A stretch of DNA of 64,000 nucleotides from CATOSP01 sp965205385 (lineage in GTDB: Bacteria; Chloroflexota; Dehalococcoidia; Lucifugimonadales; UBA3495), in the NCBI GenBank assembly GCA_965205385.1, contig CBDBGS010000008.1, forward strand, positions 868,001-932,000. The letters are read 5' to 3'. This document shows, piece after piece, positions 26,168-34,100 of this stretch. A model generated the notes under the pieces. The model did not search any database. It was not told where the DNA came from and was given only the letters and a program-made list of their open reading frames with translations. Both the position numbers and the translations under genes were made by a program. Within the stretch, counting starts at the first letter, position 1. Every line of letters starts with the position of its first letter.

Positions 26168-26902
26168 TCAGCCCGCTCCCGGACCAGTAACGTAAATCTT
26201 GACCTCCACCGATGAGCCAGGGATCAAGGGCATGTAGTTCTCATCCAGGAGTATCTTGACCGGCACCAACTGGGACACCTTGTTGAAATTTCCGGAGGTG
26301 TTGCGTGAAGGCAGCAGGCTGAAGGTAGCCGCGGTCACGGGGAAAACGGCCTCCACGCGCCCGGCCAGCGTCTGGCCCAGCGAACCGATGTGTACTTCCA
26401 CGAATTGACCGGGGTGGACGCGGCCAACATCCCTCTCGTCGATATTGGCCGTGATCCAAGTTTGCTTGAGGTCCATCAAGGTCACGATGGGCTGGCCTTC
26501 GGGCATGGTGTCGCCAACCCCGGCCCAGCGAGCGGCAACGACGCCGGAGATTGGCGCGACCACGTCTACGAGTTGGTCTTGGACGTCGCGGAACCCCAGC
26601 TTGGAAGTGTCGGTAGTGTCCGACTTTGAAATGACGGTTGGGATATCCACCACGGCGATCACCTGGCCCTGTGACACAGGCATTCCCACGTCCACATTCA
26701 TGCTGATGATGCGCCCGGCGTTGATAGACCCCGCTTGGACCAGGGCGGCCGTCACTTGGGCATTGTTGGTTGAGACGAAGTGGATGGAGTTGTACCATAG
26801 TCGGTAACTAAAAATGGCCGCAGCCGCGATAATGGCTATTGCGGCCAGGGCCATCAGGACTCGGACCCGCCAACCGCTCAGAGAACCGGCCACTCGACTC
26901 AT
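26168..26902 (-). CDS. EmrA/HlyD-type membrane fusion protein
   Basis: A 244-residue adaptor with one N-terminal membrane anchor (residues 15-35). It shows the lipoyl halves (GRIISMNVDVGMPVSQGQ and VVAPISGVVAARWAGVGDTM) and the beta-barrel (TWITANIDERDVGRVHPGQFVEV). The coiled-coil hairpin between the lipoyl halves is very short, only about 30 residues. It is the first gene of the efflux operon with the DHA2 permease and the 797-aa adaptor. The short hairpin here contrasts with the very long one in the third gene. Confidence 0.9.
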   Translation of the reverse strand: MSRVAGSLSGWRVRVLMALAAIAIIAAAAIFSYRLWYNSIHFVSTNNAQVTAALVQAGSINAGRIISMNVDVGMPVSQGQVIAVVDIPTVISKSDTTDTSKLGFRDVQDQLVDVVAPISGVVAARWAGVGDTMPEGQPIVTLMDLKQTWITANIDERDVGRVHPGQFVEVHIGSLGQTLAGRVEAVFPVTAATFSLLPSRNTSGNFNKVSQLVPVKILLDENYMPLIPGSSVEVKIYVTGPGAG

Positions 26903-27017
26903 AGACGGACCGCTGCTCCCGAGCGCGCATTAGACCCCGATGGCCGCCCCCGGTGTATGTGGTCCGAGAATTGGGCAGCCACCGGCTCTGTAGCTATTTC
27001 AGAGGTATCACCCAACC

Positions 27018-27356
27018 TTAGTCCAGGAGAGGGATCGTGGCGGTGACGCGGGAAACGTCCCCCACGGATTTGGTGGTGTGGCCCTTACCCGTCAAGTCTT
27101 CGGCAAGACTTACGTGGCCGGGACCAAAACGGCGCGTTGTGCCGTCTCCCAGGCCAATCTCCACCTCGCCCGCCAAGGTTATGACATATTGGCGGCGCGG
27201 CGCGTTGTGCCAGTCGCTAAACCGGCCGGGCTCGGAAACGCGGAACACGATTCCCTCGGCGTTTTGCAAATCGCCCAACTGCGGGTGGGAAGCAAGGTCC
27301 ATATCTTCGATGTGGGACTGTCCATCGTCCCCTGTGTACAGCCTTGATATGCTCAT
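27018..27356 (-). CDS. Cupin-domain protein
   Basis: A 112-residue single-domain cupin. The beta-barrel motifs are recognisable: the SDWHNAPRRQYVITLAGEVEIGLGDG region corresponds to cupin motif 1, and GPGHVSLAEDLTGKGHTT to motif 2. The metal-binding set is partly present (H50, a Q in place of the second His, E65 region and H at GKGH). Small cupins of this sort act as sugar or amino-acid enzymes or as unknown sensors. Substrate unknown. It is divergent from the enoyl-CoA hydratase gene. Confidence 0.82.
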   Translation of the reverse strand: MSISRLYTGDDGQSHIEDMDLASHPQLGDLQNAEGIVFRVSEPGRFSDWHNAPRRQYVITLAGEVEIGLGDGTTRRFGPGHVSLAEDLTGKGHTTKSVGDVSRVTATIPLLD

Positions 27357-27549
27357 CTGATGTCCTCCAATGTTTAGGAATTAGGGGCATGGCAGCGGGA
27401 CTGTGTGGCCTCGAATTCGAAGTCTATGCCCTCGATATGCGGGAGTCAAATTGGCCCGGCGAGTGATGCTCGCGGGGGTTATAATCTGGGCGCAACCGCC
27501 GGGCGGGCGAAGGGTCGGCCCATCCCGGCAAGCCTTCGGAGGTAACGAC

Positions 27550-28467
27550 ATGGGCGTCTTATACGAGAAGCGGGGTCACGTCGCGTACGTGACCATCAAC
27601 AACGTGGAGAAGGCCAACATTTTGGACCGGGAGACTTCCAACGCCATCGCCGAAGCATGGAAAGAGGTCTGGGACGATACCGATGTTCGCGCCACCATCC
27701 TAACCGGAGTGGGCGACCGATATTTCTGCGCCGGGCATAACCTAAGCACTCCCGATGGAATCACCCCCGAGGAGCGCGAGAGGGTCCGCATCGAGAACAT
27801 CTTCTGGCCGCCCTCGGGTACGGTCAACGGCTCCAAGTTCGGCGTCGACGGAAGCCTGGGAGACCATTACCCCCAGATATGGAAGCCGGTAATAGCCGCG
27901 ATCAACGGCTGGGCCGCCGGAGCAGGCTTTTACCTGATGCTCACGTCCACGGATATACGAATCGCCTGCGAGGAACACGCTCGGTTCAAGTTCGCATTGC
28001 TTAGCCAAGGATGGGTCGGCCACGGCCCCGGCGCAACCTACCTCACGCGGCAGGTCTCCTACGCCGACGCGATGCGCATCCTCCTTACGGACTCCCCCTT
28101 CGACGCCAAGGAAGCCCTGCGTATCAACTTGATAAACGAGACAGTGCCCCACGAGCGATTGATGGAACGCGCTGAAGAGATGGCGGCCGATGTGGTGAAA
28201 ATGCCGCCGCTCGCCGTCCGTATGATGAAGGAGTTCGCCGTCCGGTTCCGTGAGATACCCGTGTCGGAGGCGTGGCGCGTCCAAACCCTCATGAATTACC
28301 TGCTCACCCAGATGACCACAGACGGCGACGAAGGAAGGGCCGCGTTCCTTGAGAAGCGGCCGCCGGAATTTACCGGCGGTATCCGCGAAAAGGGCGAGGG
28401 ATACGCGGAGATTAGCGAAGAGCAACGGGCCCGCCTGGAGAGCGTAAGAAAAGAACTCCTGGGTTAG
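27550..28467 (+). CDS. Enoyl-CoA hydratase/isomerase family protein
   Basis: A 305-residue crotonase-fold protein starting MGVLYEKRGHVAYVTINN. I took the ATG at 27550, which has GGAGG 7 nt upstream; the open frame continues to 27403. The oxyanion-hole segments are FCAGHNLS and NGWAAGAGFYLMLTSTDIRIACE. The residue equivalent to the first catalytic Glu lies in the region FALLSQGWVGHGPGA, where the usual P-E-x-x-x-G is altered. So it could be a hydratase, isomerase or hydrolase. Probably in acyl-CoA metabolism. Confidence 0.88.
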   Translation: MGVLYEKRGHVAYVTINNVEKANILDRETSNAIAEAWKEVWDDTDVRATILTGVGDRYFCAGHNLSTPDGITPEERERVRIENIFWPPSGTVNGSKFGVDGSLGDHYPQIWKPVIAAINGWAAGAGFYLMLTSTDIRIACEEHARFKFALLSQGWVGHGPGATYLTRQVSYADAMRILLTDSPFDAKEALRINLINETVPHERLMERAEEMAADVVKMPPLAVRMMKEFAVRFREIPVSEAWRVQTLMNYLLTQMTTDGDEGRAAFLEKRPPEFTGGIREKGEGYAEISEEQRARLESVRKELLG

Positions 28468-28499
28468 ACCGAAGTGATACCAGTGGGCGCCGGTGGCTA

Positions 28500-28760
28500 G
28501 CTCACGCCGTCATTCCGGCCACAGTTCGTCATTCCGGCTCAAGACCGGAATCCCGAAGGAGTCGCCAGATCGACACGCCTCCCTTCTCCAAGGAGTTCTG
28601 GATTCCCGCTTTCGGAGACCTTTGCGTAACCTTCCGCGACTCCCGCGAAAGCGAGAATCCAGGGTGCGCCCAGATACGGAGGACGCCCTCACCCTAACCC
28701 TTTCCCGGAGGGAGAGGGGATTATTCAAAGGTCTCCTTTCGCGGGAATGACGGGGGTGGG
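28500..28760. repeat. Cluster of hairpin intergenic repeats
   Basis: The 323-bp spacer between the hydratase and the SMP-30 gene holds several palindromic units. Examples are CATTCCGGCTCAAGACCGGAA, GGATTCCCGCTTTCGGAGA, TCCCGCGAAAGCGAGAATCC, and TTTCGCGGGAATGACGGGG. They belong to the same family as the units at 12082-12183. A CCCTCTCCCTCCGGGAAAGGG-like block (28690-28720) sits among them. No coding frame is convincing. Confidence 0.65.
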
Positions 28761-28791
28761 CGGAATGGCGGGGTAGGCGTCAAGGCGATCT

Positions 28792-29688
28792 TTACGCCGC
28801 ATCCACGGGCACCGGGATGCCGGGAATGTTCAGGGTGATGCTGCCCAATTCATTCCGGGTGGTGAAATAGAGGGTCTTCCAGTCATCGCCTCCCCAGGCC
28901 ATGTTGGTCGAGGCCTCGGCCCCGTGGACGATGGTCCCCAAGTGTTGACCAGAGGGATTAAACACCCAGATGCCTCCGGAACCGCCGCAGTAGACGTTGC
29001 CTTCAACGTCGATCTTCATGCCGTCGGGCACACCGGGACGTTCTCCCTTGAGGTCGGCGAAGACCCGGTCGGTGGCCAGGGCAAGGGTGCCGTTGGGCTG
29101 CATGTCGAAGGCGCGTATGTGCCCCCGGCGTGAGTCATTGATATAGAGGGCGCTTTCGTCGGGAGAGAAGGCCAGCCCGTTGGGGGTTACGAAGTCGCCG
29201 ATCAGCAGGGTTGTCGTACCCAGGTCGGCGCTCACCCGGTACACTCCGGCGAAATCTAGCTGGTATTCGGGAGCCGGAGCGCCGGGATCGGTAAAGTAGA
29301 TGCTTCCATCCGATTTGACCACCACGTCGTTGGGGCGGTTCAGGCTCTTCCCCTGATAGCTGTTAGCCACGACCGTAAGGCTTCCGTCCGGTTCGTGACG
29401 GACGACACGGGGAGTCCGGTCGCAGGCGATTAGCCGTCCCTGGATATCGCGGGTCAGGCCATTGGCAAAGTTGGTGGGCTCCTGGAAGAGGGTTGCTCCT
29501 TCTCCGGGCGCCCATTTCATCCTGCGGTTATTCCCGATGTCGCTGAAGAGCAGGTATCCTCCCTCCTTCCACCACAGGGGACCTTCGGCGGGTCCGTTCG
29601 CGTTGCCGAAGCCGGTTGCCAGTTCTTCTATCGGCTGGTCCGCGGAAACAATGGAAGCCAGACCTGGTGAGACTTGTTCGATGGGCAT
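28792..29688 (-). CDS. SMP-30/gluconolactonase family protein
   Basis: A 298-residue six-bladed propeller of the SMP-30/gluconolaconase/LRE-like type. The metal-binding blades are visible: AEGPLWWKEGGYLLFSDIGNNR, NRPNDVVVKSDGSIYFTDPG, TPNGLAFSPDESALYINDS and PDGMKIDVEGNVYCGGSGG. The Glu, Asn and Asp ligands expected for the metal site are all there. Such enzymes hydrolyse sugar or other lactones. I chose the ATG at 29688 with GAGGAGG 5 nt upstream. Confidence 0.92.
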   Translation of the reverse strand: MPIEQVSPGLASIVSADQPIEELATGFGNANGPAEGPLWWKEGGYLLFSDIGNNRRMKWAPGEGATLFQEPTNFANGLTRDIQGRLIACDRTPRVVRHEPDGSLTVVANSYQGKSLNRPNDVVVKSDGSIYFTDPGAPAPEYQLDFAGVYRVSADLGTTTLLIGDFVTPNGLAFSPDESALYINDSRRGHIRAFDMQPNGTLALATDRVFADLKGERPGVPDGMKIDVEGNVYCGGSGGIWVFNPSGQHLGTIVHGAEASTNMAWGGDDWKTLYFTTRNELGSITLNIPGIPVPVDAA

Positions 29689-29903
29689 GACCACCTCCTC
29701 GCATCGGTTACCGGGTCAAGTTGGAGGCATCGTAACCTTGAGCCACGACCGCTGTCTACTGAGCCCGGACCTAGCGCCTCCATGCTTGAATCCCGGCGCG
29801 TCTTGGTAGACACTGTTGTGACGCAGACGCGCCAGGGCTCCACGGAAGCCGGTAAACGGCTGGAAACCGGCCTTCGCTCGAGGCCCTCAGGGAACTGACC
29901 GCT

Positions 29904-31265
29904 TTGGTTTACCTGTCCGAAACAGAGATACACATCCCCGCGGCGCCCAAAGGGGAAAGCCCCCTTCGATGGCTGTCCAGTAAGACCCTGGAATCGTTGC
30001 CCGCCGGTGACTCGCCCATCCGACTCGTAGTCTCCGAATCAAGCAAGGCAGGATACCGCTGCGAGGTTACGACGATGCACAACGGCCAAGGTCCCAGCCC
30101 ATTCCCACGGGAACTGGTCTTTGAACATAGACCCCGCCAGGTAGAGAATACCGCAACTTTCAACGCGGTCCTTCTCGTGCCGACGGGGATCGGCGCCGCT
30201 ATCGGGGGCCATGCCGGGGACGCTACGCCTGTGGCCCAGCTACTCGCCCAACTGTGCGACACTTTAATCACCCACCCCAACGTGGTGAATGCCTCGGATA
30301 TCAACGAGATGCCGGCCAACGCGCTGTACGTTGAAGGCAGCGTGATCTGCCGGCTGCTCATGGGCGCGGGAGGGTTGCAGCCGGTGCGCGCCAACCGGAT
30401 CCTGGCGGTCCTCGACTCCCATCCCGATGGACTCTTCATGAGTCTTGCCTTAAATGCGGTGAACGCGGCCCGTTCATCCTACGGTCTCCTGTGTCCCAGG
30501 GTAGTCAGCCTGGAGCCTCGGCTAACCATGCGCTCCGAATACACCGGTTCAGACAGAGCGGCAGGCTGCGTGGAGAACTTGGAAGGGCTGTTCGACGTGC
30601 TGGATGCCCACCGGAGAGACTACGACGCAGTGGCCCTGTCCTCGGTGATAACCATGCCGTTTCATTTTCATGGGGACTACTTCGGGAGCGAAGGGGAGAT
30701 GATAAACCCGTGGGGCGGTGTTGAATCGATGCTGACCCACGCAATCTCTAGTATCTACGATGTCCCATCCGCCCATTCTCCGATGCTGGAATCCCAGGAA
30801 GTGTTGGATATGGACCTGGGCATCGTTGACCCCCGCATGGCCGCCGAAGCCGTGTCCATGACCTTTCTGCAGTCGGTGTTCAAGGGTCTTCAGCGGAGTC
30901 CCAAAATCATCACCGACACCCAGGCATTCCACGACCCGAATGTGATAACCGCGAGAGACGTGTCTTGCCTGGTCATCCCCGACGGTTGCCTGGGACTGCC
31001 GACCCTAGCGGCGTTGGAGCAGGGCATCCCGGTGATCGCCGTTGGTGAGAACACCAACCTGATGAGGAACGATCTGGAGGCGCTGCCGTGGAGGTACGGT
31101 CAGTTCTTCCGGGTGGACAACTATTGGGAAGCGGCGGGAATCATGGCGGCCCTGAAGGCCGGGATCTCACCGGCTTCCGTCCGACGACCCCTTCCCTCGG
31201 CGGTGGTGGAGGAGGCGATTACCCGGCCCGGCAAGCCGGACACCACCGGCGCGCCAGCGGATTGA
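29904..31265 (+). CDS. DUF3326-family protein
   Basis: A 453-residue cytoplasmic protein. The core matches my knowledge of DUF3326: VLLVPTGIGAAIGGHAGDATPVAQLL, THPNVVNASDINEMPANALYVEGS and the C-terminal CLVIPDGCLGLPTLAALEQGIPVIAVGENTN. The biochemical role of the family is not known to me. The first 85 residues are less conserved. The start is a TTG with no clear ribosome site and is uncertain. It is followed, 118 bp later, by the carboxynorspermidine-decarboxylase-like gene on the same strand, and may be the first gene of that set. Confidence 0.8.
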   Translation: MVYLSETEIHIPAAPKGESPLRWLSSKTLESLPAGDSPIRLVVSESSKAGYRCEVTTMHNGQGPSPFPRELVFEHRPRQVENTATFNAVLLVPTGIGAAIGGHAGDATPVAQLLAQLCDTLITHPNVVNASDINEMPANALYVEGSVICRLLMGAGGLQPVRANRILAVLDSHPDGLFMSLALNAVNAARSSYGLLCPRVVSLEPRLTMRSEYTGSDRAAGCVENLEGLFDVLDAHRRDYDAVALSSVITMPFHFHGDYFGSEGEMINPWGGVESMLTHAISSIYDVPSAHSPMLESQEVLDMDLGIVDPRMAAEAVSMTFLQSVFKGLQRSPKIITDTQAFHDPNVITARDVSCLVIPDGCLGLPTLAALEQGIPVIAVGENTNLMRNDLEALPWRYGQFFRVDNYWEAAGIMAALKAGISPASVRRPLPSAVVEEAITRPGKPDTTGAPAD

Positions 31266-31383
31266 CTTCTTCATAATCCGGAACATCGCCTGTGCTACAA
31301 TAGGACCCTAGCGCGTGGCCTCTAGCGCGGTCCGTCCCCGTTGATCTCCGCAAACCCGCGCCCCAACGGCGCCAGGGCCCTCT

Positions 31384-32628
31384 ATGAACAATTACCCTAA
31401 CCAGTCAATATCACCTTCGCCGGAATTAAACGGTATGAACCCGCCGCGTCCCGCCGGCCTCGTTCCGGGATGGGCAGGCGAGGTAGACACACCGGCGTTC
31501 GTCTACGACGAACGGACCATCCATAGACTTCTGGACCTCGCGGGCAGTTTCCGCGACTCGGTCGGCCTGAAATTGCTCTTCGCCGTCAAGTCCTTCTCCT
31601 TCGCGGACGCCCTAAAGCTCATGGCTCCAAAGGTCGATGGATTCGCGGTCAGCTCACTGTACGAGGCTAGGTTGGCCCGGGAAGTGGCCAGAGATCAGGT
31701 CATGGTTAACATAACCACCCCTGGTCTCAGGCCCCAGGAAGTGGACGAGATCGGCCGTCTGTGCGACTCGATCTCCTTTAACTCCCTTGGGCATTGGGAC
31801 AGGTATCGACCGAAGCTGGCTGGCTGGACTAGTTGCGGGCTTCGCGTGAATCCACAGGTCTCTTTCCTAGACGACGACCGGTACGACCCCTGCCGCCCCC
31901 ACTCCAAACTAGGCGTGCCCCTGGAAGACCTGTCCGCCGCGTTCGAGGACCGACCCGAGAGGTTCGCCGGTCTTCGGGGAATACTGTTCCACTCTAACTG
32001 CGATTCACCGTACTTCGCGGAGCTGCTCGCGACTGTGGAGCGGCTTGACGCCCTGGCCTCGGGGATTCTGCGCCGAGTCAACTGGGTCAACTTGGGAGGC
32101 GGGTACTTGTTTGAGGAAGGTGAGTCCTACGACGGCCTGCGCGAGTCGGTCAACTACCTGAAATCCCGCTACGACTTGGAGGTCTTGTTCGAGCCAGGGT
32201 CGGCTCTGGTCCGCGAGGCTGGTTACATCGTGTCGACCGTACTGGACCTGTTCGATAGCGGAGGCCGCACGGTTGCGGTACTGGACACTTCGGTCAACCA
32301 CATGCCTGAGGTCTTGGAGTTCGACCTCCCATCAGAGGTGTTGGGCCATGACGACGAGGCTCCCCACGAATACATCCTGGCTGGTTGCACGTGCCTGGCC
32401 GGGGACCTGTTGGGAGAATTCAGGTTTCCCCAAGAACTCCAGGTGGGAGACAGAGTGGTATTCTCGAACGCCGGTTCCTACACTTTGGTAAAGGCCCACA
32501 TGTTCAACGGCGTGGCCCTGCCGTCCGTCTATGCGCTAGACACCCAGGGGCAAGTGGTCCTGAAGAGCAACCCCGGCTACGAAGAGTTCGCCGGAAGGTG
32601 GGGACTGGCCCGGGCCGCGAGGGGGTGA
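31384..32628 (+). CDS. nspC: Carboxynorspermidine/carboxyspermidine decarboxylase-like
   Basis: A fold-III PLP decarboxylase of 414 residues. CANSDC decarboxylates carboxynorspermidine or carboxyspermidine in polyamine synthesis. Shared motifs are TPAFVYDE, the PLP lysine in LLFAVKSFSF, CGLRVNPQVS, YDPCRPHSKLG, WVNLGGGYLF, the PLP phosphate site EPGSALVREAGY, DTSVNHMPEVLEF and CTCLAGDLLGEF. No carboxynorspermidine dehydrogenase is adjacent, which is unusual. Instead, a transglutaminase-like gene follows 25 bp downstream. The first 30 residues are an extra N-terminal extension. The substrate may differ from the classical one. Confidence 0.88.
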   Translation: MNNYPNQSISPSPELNGMNPPRPAGLVPGWAGEVDTPAFVYDERTIHRLLDLAGSFRDSVGLKLLFAVKSFSFADALKLMAPKVDGFAVSSLYEARLAREVARDQVMVNITTPGLRPQEVDEIGRLCDSISFNSLGHWDRYRPKLAGWTSCGLRVNPQVSFLDDDRYDPCRPHSKLGVPLEDLSAAFEDRPERFAGLRGILFHSNCDSPYFAELLATVERLDALASGILRRVNWVNLGGGYLFEEGESYDGLRESVNYLKSRYDLEVLFEPGSALVREAGYIVSTVLDLFDSGGRTVAVLDTSVNHMPEVLEFDLPSEVLGHDDEAPHEYILAGCTCLAGDLLGEFRFPQELQVGDRVVFSNAGSYTLVKAHMFNGVALPSVYALDTQGQVVLKSNPGYEEFAGRWGLARAARG

Positions 32629-32653
32629 TCTGCTTCCCAGGCCAGGGGTTACG

Positions 32654-34072
32654 ATGAGCGGCGCGGCAGGACATATACTTCAGTTATCCGACTCGGTTAC
32701 TAACCGGAAAGCAGCCCTTCGCATGCTTCCCGGGGACGAGGAACTTCCTCTGGGCGCGCTGCTAGACAGATACCTGAAGCGCGTCCAGCCCAGCCAACTC
32801 GCGCTTGACGCCCTGATAACTCAGCCGTCAGCCGATTCCCTCTACTCACTGCAGGACCTGGTCTATTCCAGCTCGTACGCCGGTGAACTCATGGACATGT
32901 TCGCCGGAGTTGCCTTCCGAGATGAGGGACGGGAAAGCGCCCCGGTGATCGAGGTGGGTGATGTTCCGGTCTCCTGCCAGACGGTCGCCGCGGGCCAAGA
33001 AATCTCCCTGATCGATATCACCATTGACCGTATATACGTCCACTATGATCGTAACTGGACCGGGTTCCATGCTCGCAAGTGGGCTCGGGACCCGGAGCGC
33101 TATGCGGGTTACGTGCTGGGAGTGTTGGAACGCGCCCATGGTCCGGAGGCTGCCTCCCGGCTGCTGGGGTTGGCTACCAGGGAGGAGAAACTAGGGTTTG
33201 TTAAAACCCTCGCCAAGGCGGTCTGGGACAGTCAGTTTGAGAACTATTCCCGGTTCATTGGCAGGAAATTGATGTACAAATCGGGAGACGAAACCATCGA
33301 CAACATCATGGAAGGAGGAGGGGCCATCTGCTCCGAAAAGGTGCAGGCCCTCAAGTTCCTCACGGACCACTACGGATTCGAATCAGAGTACGTCATCGCG
33401 GGAAAGGATGCCACCGGTCCCGTGCCCGTGGAACAACTGCGTGGACTCCTCGCGACCTTCGATTTCCGGTTTTCCAAGCGGTATATGCGCTTCTGGCAAC
33501 ATACCGCGTTGGTGTATAACCTAGACGGCGTTCAGGTGTTGGTTGACGCTACCAACGGGAACATTCCGTTCCTGTGTTTACAGGATGAGGCGGCGGAGAG
33601 AGTACTGGGTTACGAGGACAAGAAACCCGTAACGGTCAAGATGGTCGAGTCGATGGAAAACTTCTACTATCACCGCGTGCCACAAGATATCCCGGAAAAC
33701 CTGTTCTTCGCTATGGAGGGGTGGTTGCCTTTCCCGGACCTACTTCAGGTGTTTGACAACGAGCTAGGTCTCTTTCTTTCGGAAGATTACTACGTGATTC
33801 CCATCCCCTACCGGAGCGAAAAGCAGTTCCGGCGGGATAGGCAGGAATACCTGGACGTCGCGGCGAGGGCTCAACTCGAATGCGCGGTCACCCAGGATTG
33901 GGTCATGGACACCCCACTGGGCCGGACTTTCCATGATGCGGAACCTGGTGTATACGATATGATTTTGGAGGCCAAAGAGCACTTGCTGACCCGGGTGAAC
34001 GAGTGTGAGGGCGAGGGTCACGAGGCAGGGTTGGTCATGATGAAACTGCGGAACGGAATGGACCGTCTGTAA
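32654..34072 (+). CDS. Unknown protein with transglutaminase/NAT-like Cys-His-Asp core
   Basis: A 472-residue protein that I cannot assign to a named family. Its middle has the ordered triad of transglutaminase-like or arylamine-NAT-like enzymes: Cys226 in EGGGAICSEKVQALKFL, then His283 in WQHTALVYNLDGVQVL, then Asp298 in VDATNG. The spacing and the helix after the Cys fit that fold. If so, it could join amines to glutamine or acyl groups, or cleave amide bonds. The pairing with a polyamine enzyme upstream fits amine transfer. It sits 28 bp before the SecA-like gene. Function inferred only. Confidence 0.72.
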   Translation: MSGAAGHILQLSDSVTNRKAALRMLPGDEELPLGALLDRYLKRVQPSQLALDALITQPSADSLYSLQDLVYSSSYAGELMDMFAGVAFRDEGRESAPVIEVGDVPVSCQTVAAGQEISLIDITIDRIYVHYDRNWTGFHARKWARDPERYAGYVLGVLERAHGPEAASRLLGLATREEKLGFVKTLAKAVWDSQFENYSRFIGRKLMYKSGDETIDNIMEGGGAICSEKVQALKFLTDHYGFESEYVIAGKDATGPVPVEQLRGLLATFDFRFSKRYMRFWQHTALVYNLDGVQVLVDATNGNIPFLCLQDEAAERVLGYEDKKPVTVKMVESMENFYYHRVPQDIPENLFFAMEGWLPFPDLLQVFDNELGLFLSEDYYVIPIPYRSEKQFRRDRQEYLDVAARAQLECAVTQDWVMDTPLGRTFHDAEPGVYDMILEAKEHLLTRVNECEGEGHEAGLVMMKLRNGMDRL

Positions 34073-34100
34073 ACCTGACCAGGCGGTTACGGAGGACTGC

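Noticed and set aside
28500..28760. CRISPR array among the repeated palindromes
   Set aside because: Units differ in length and spacing and are themselves hairpins; there are no regular spacers and no cas genes.
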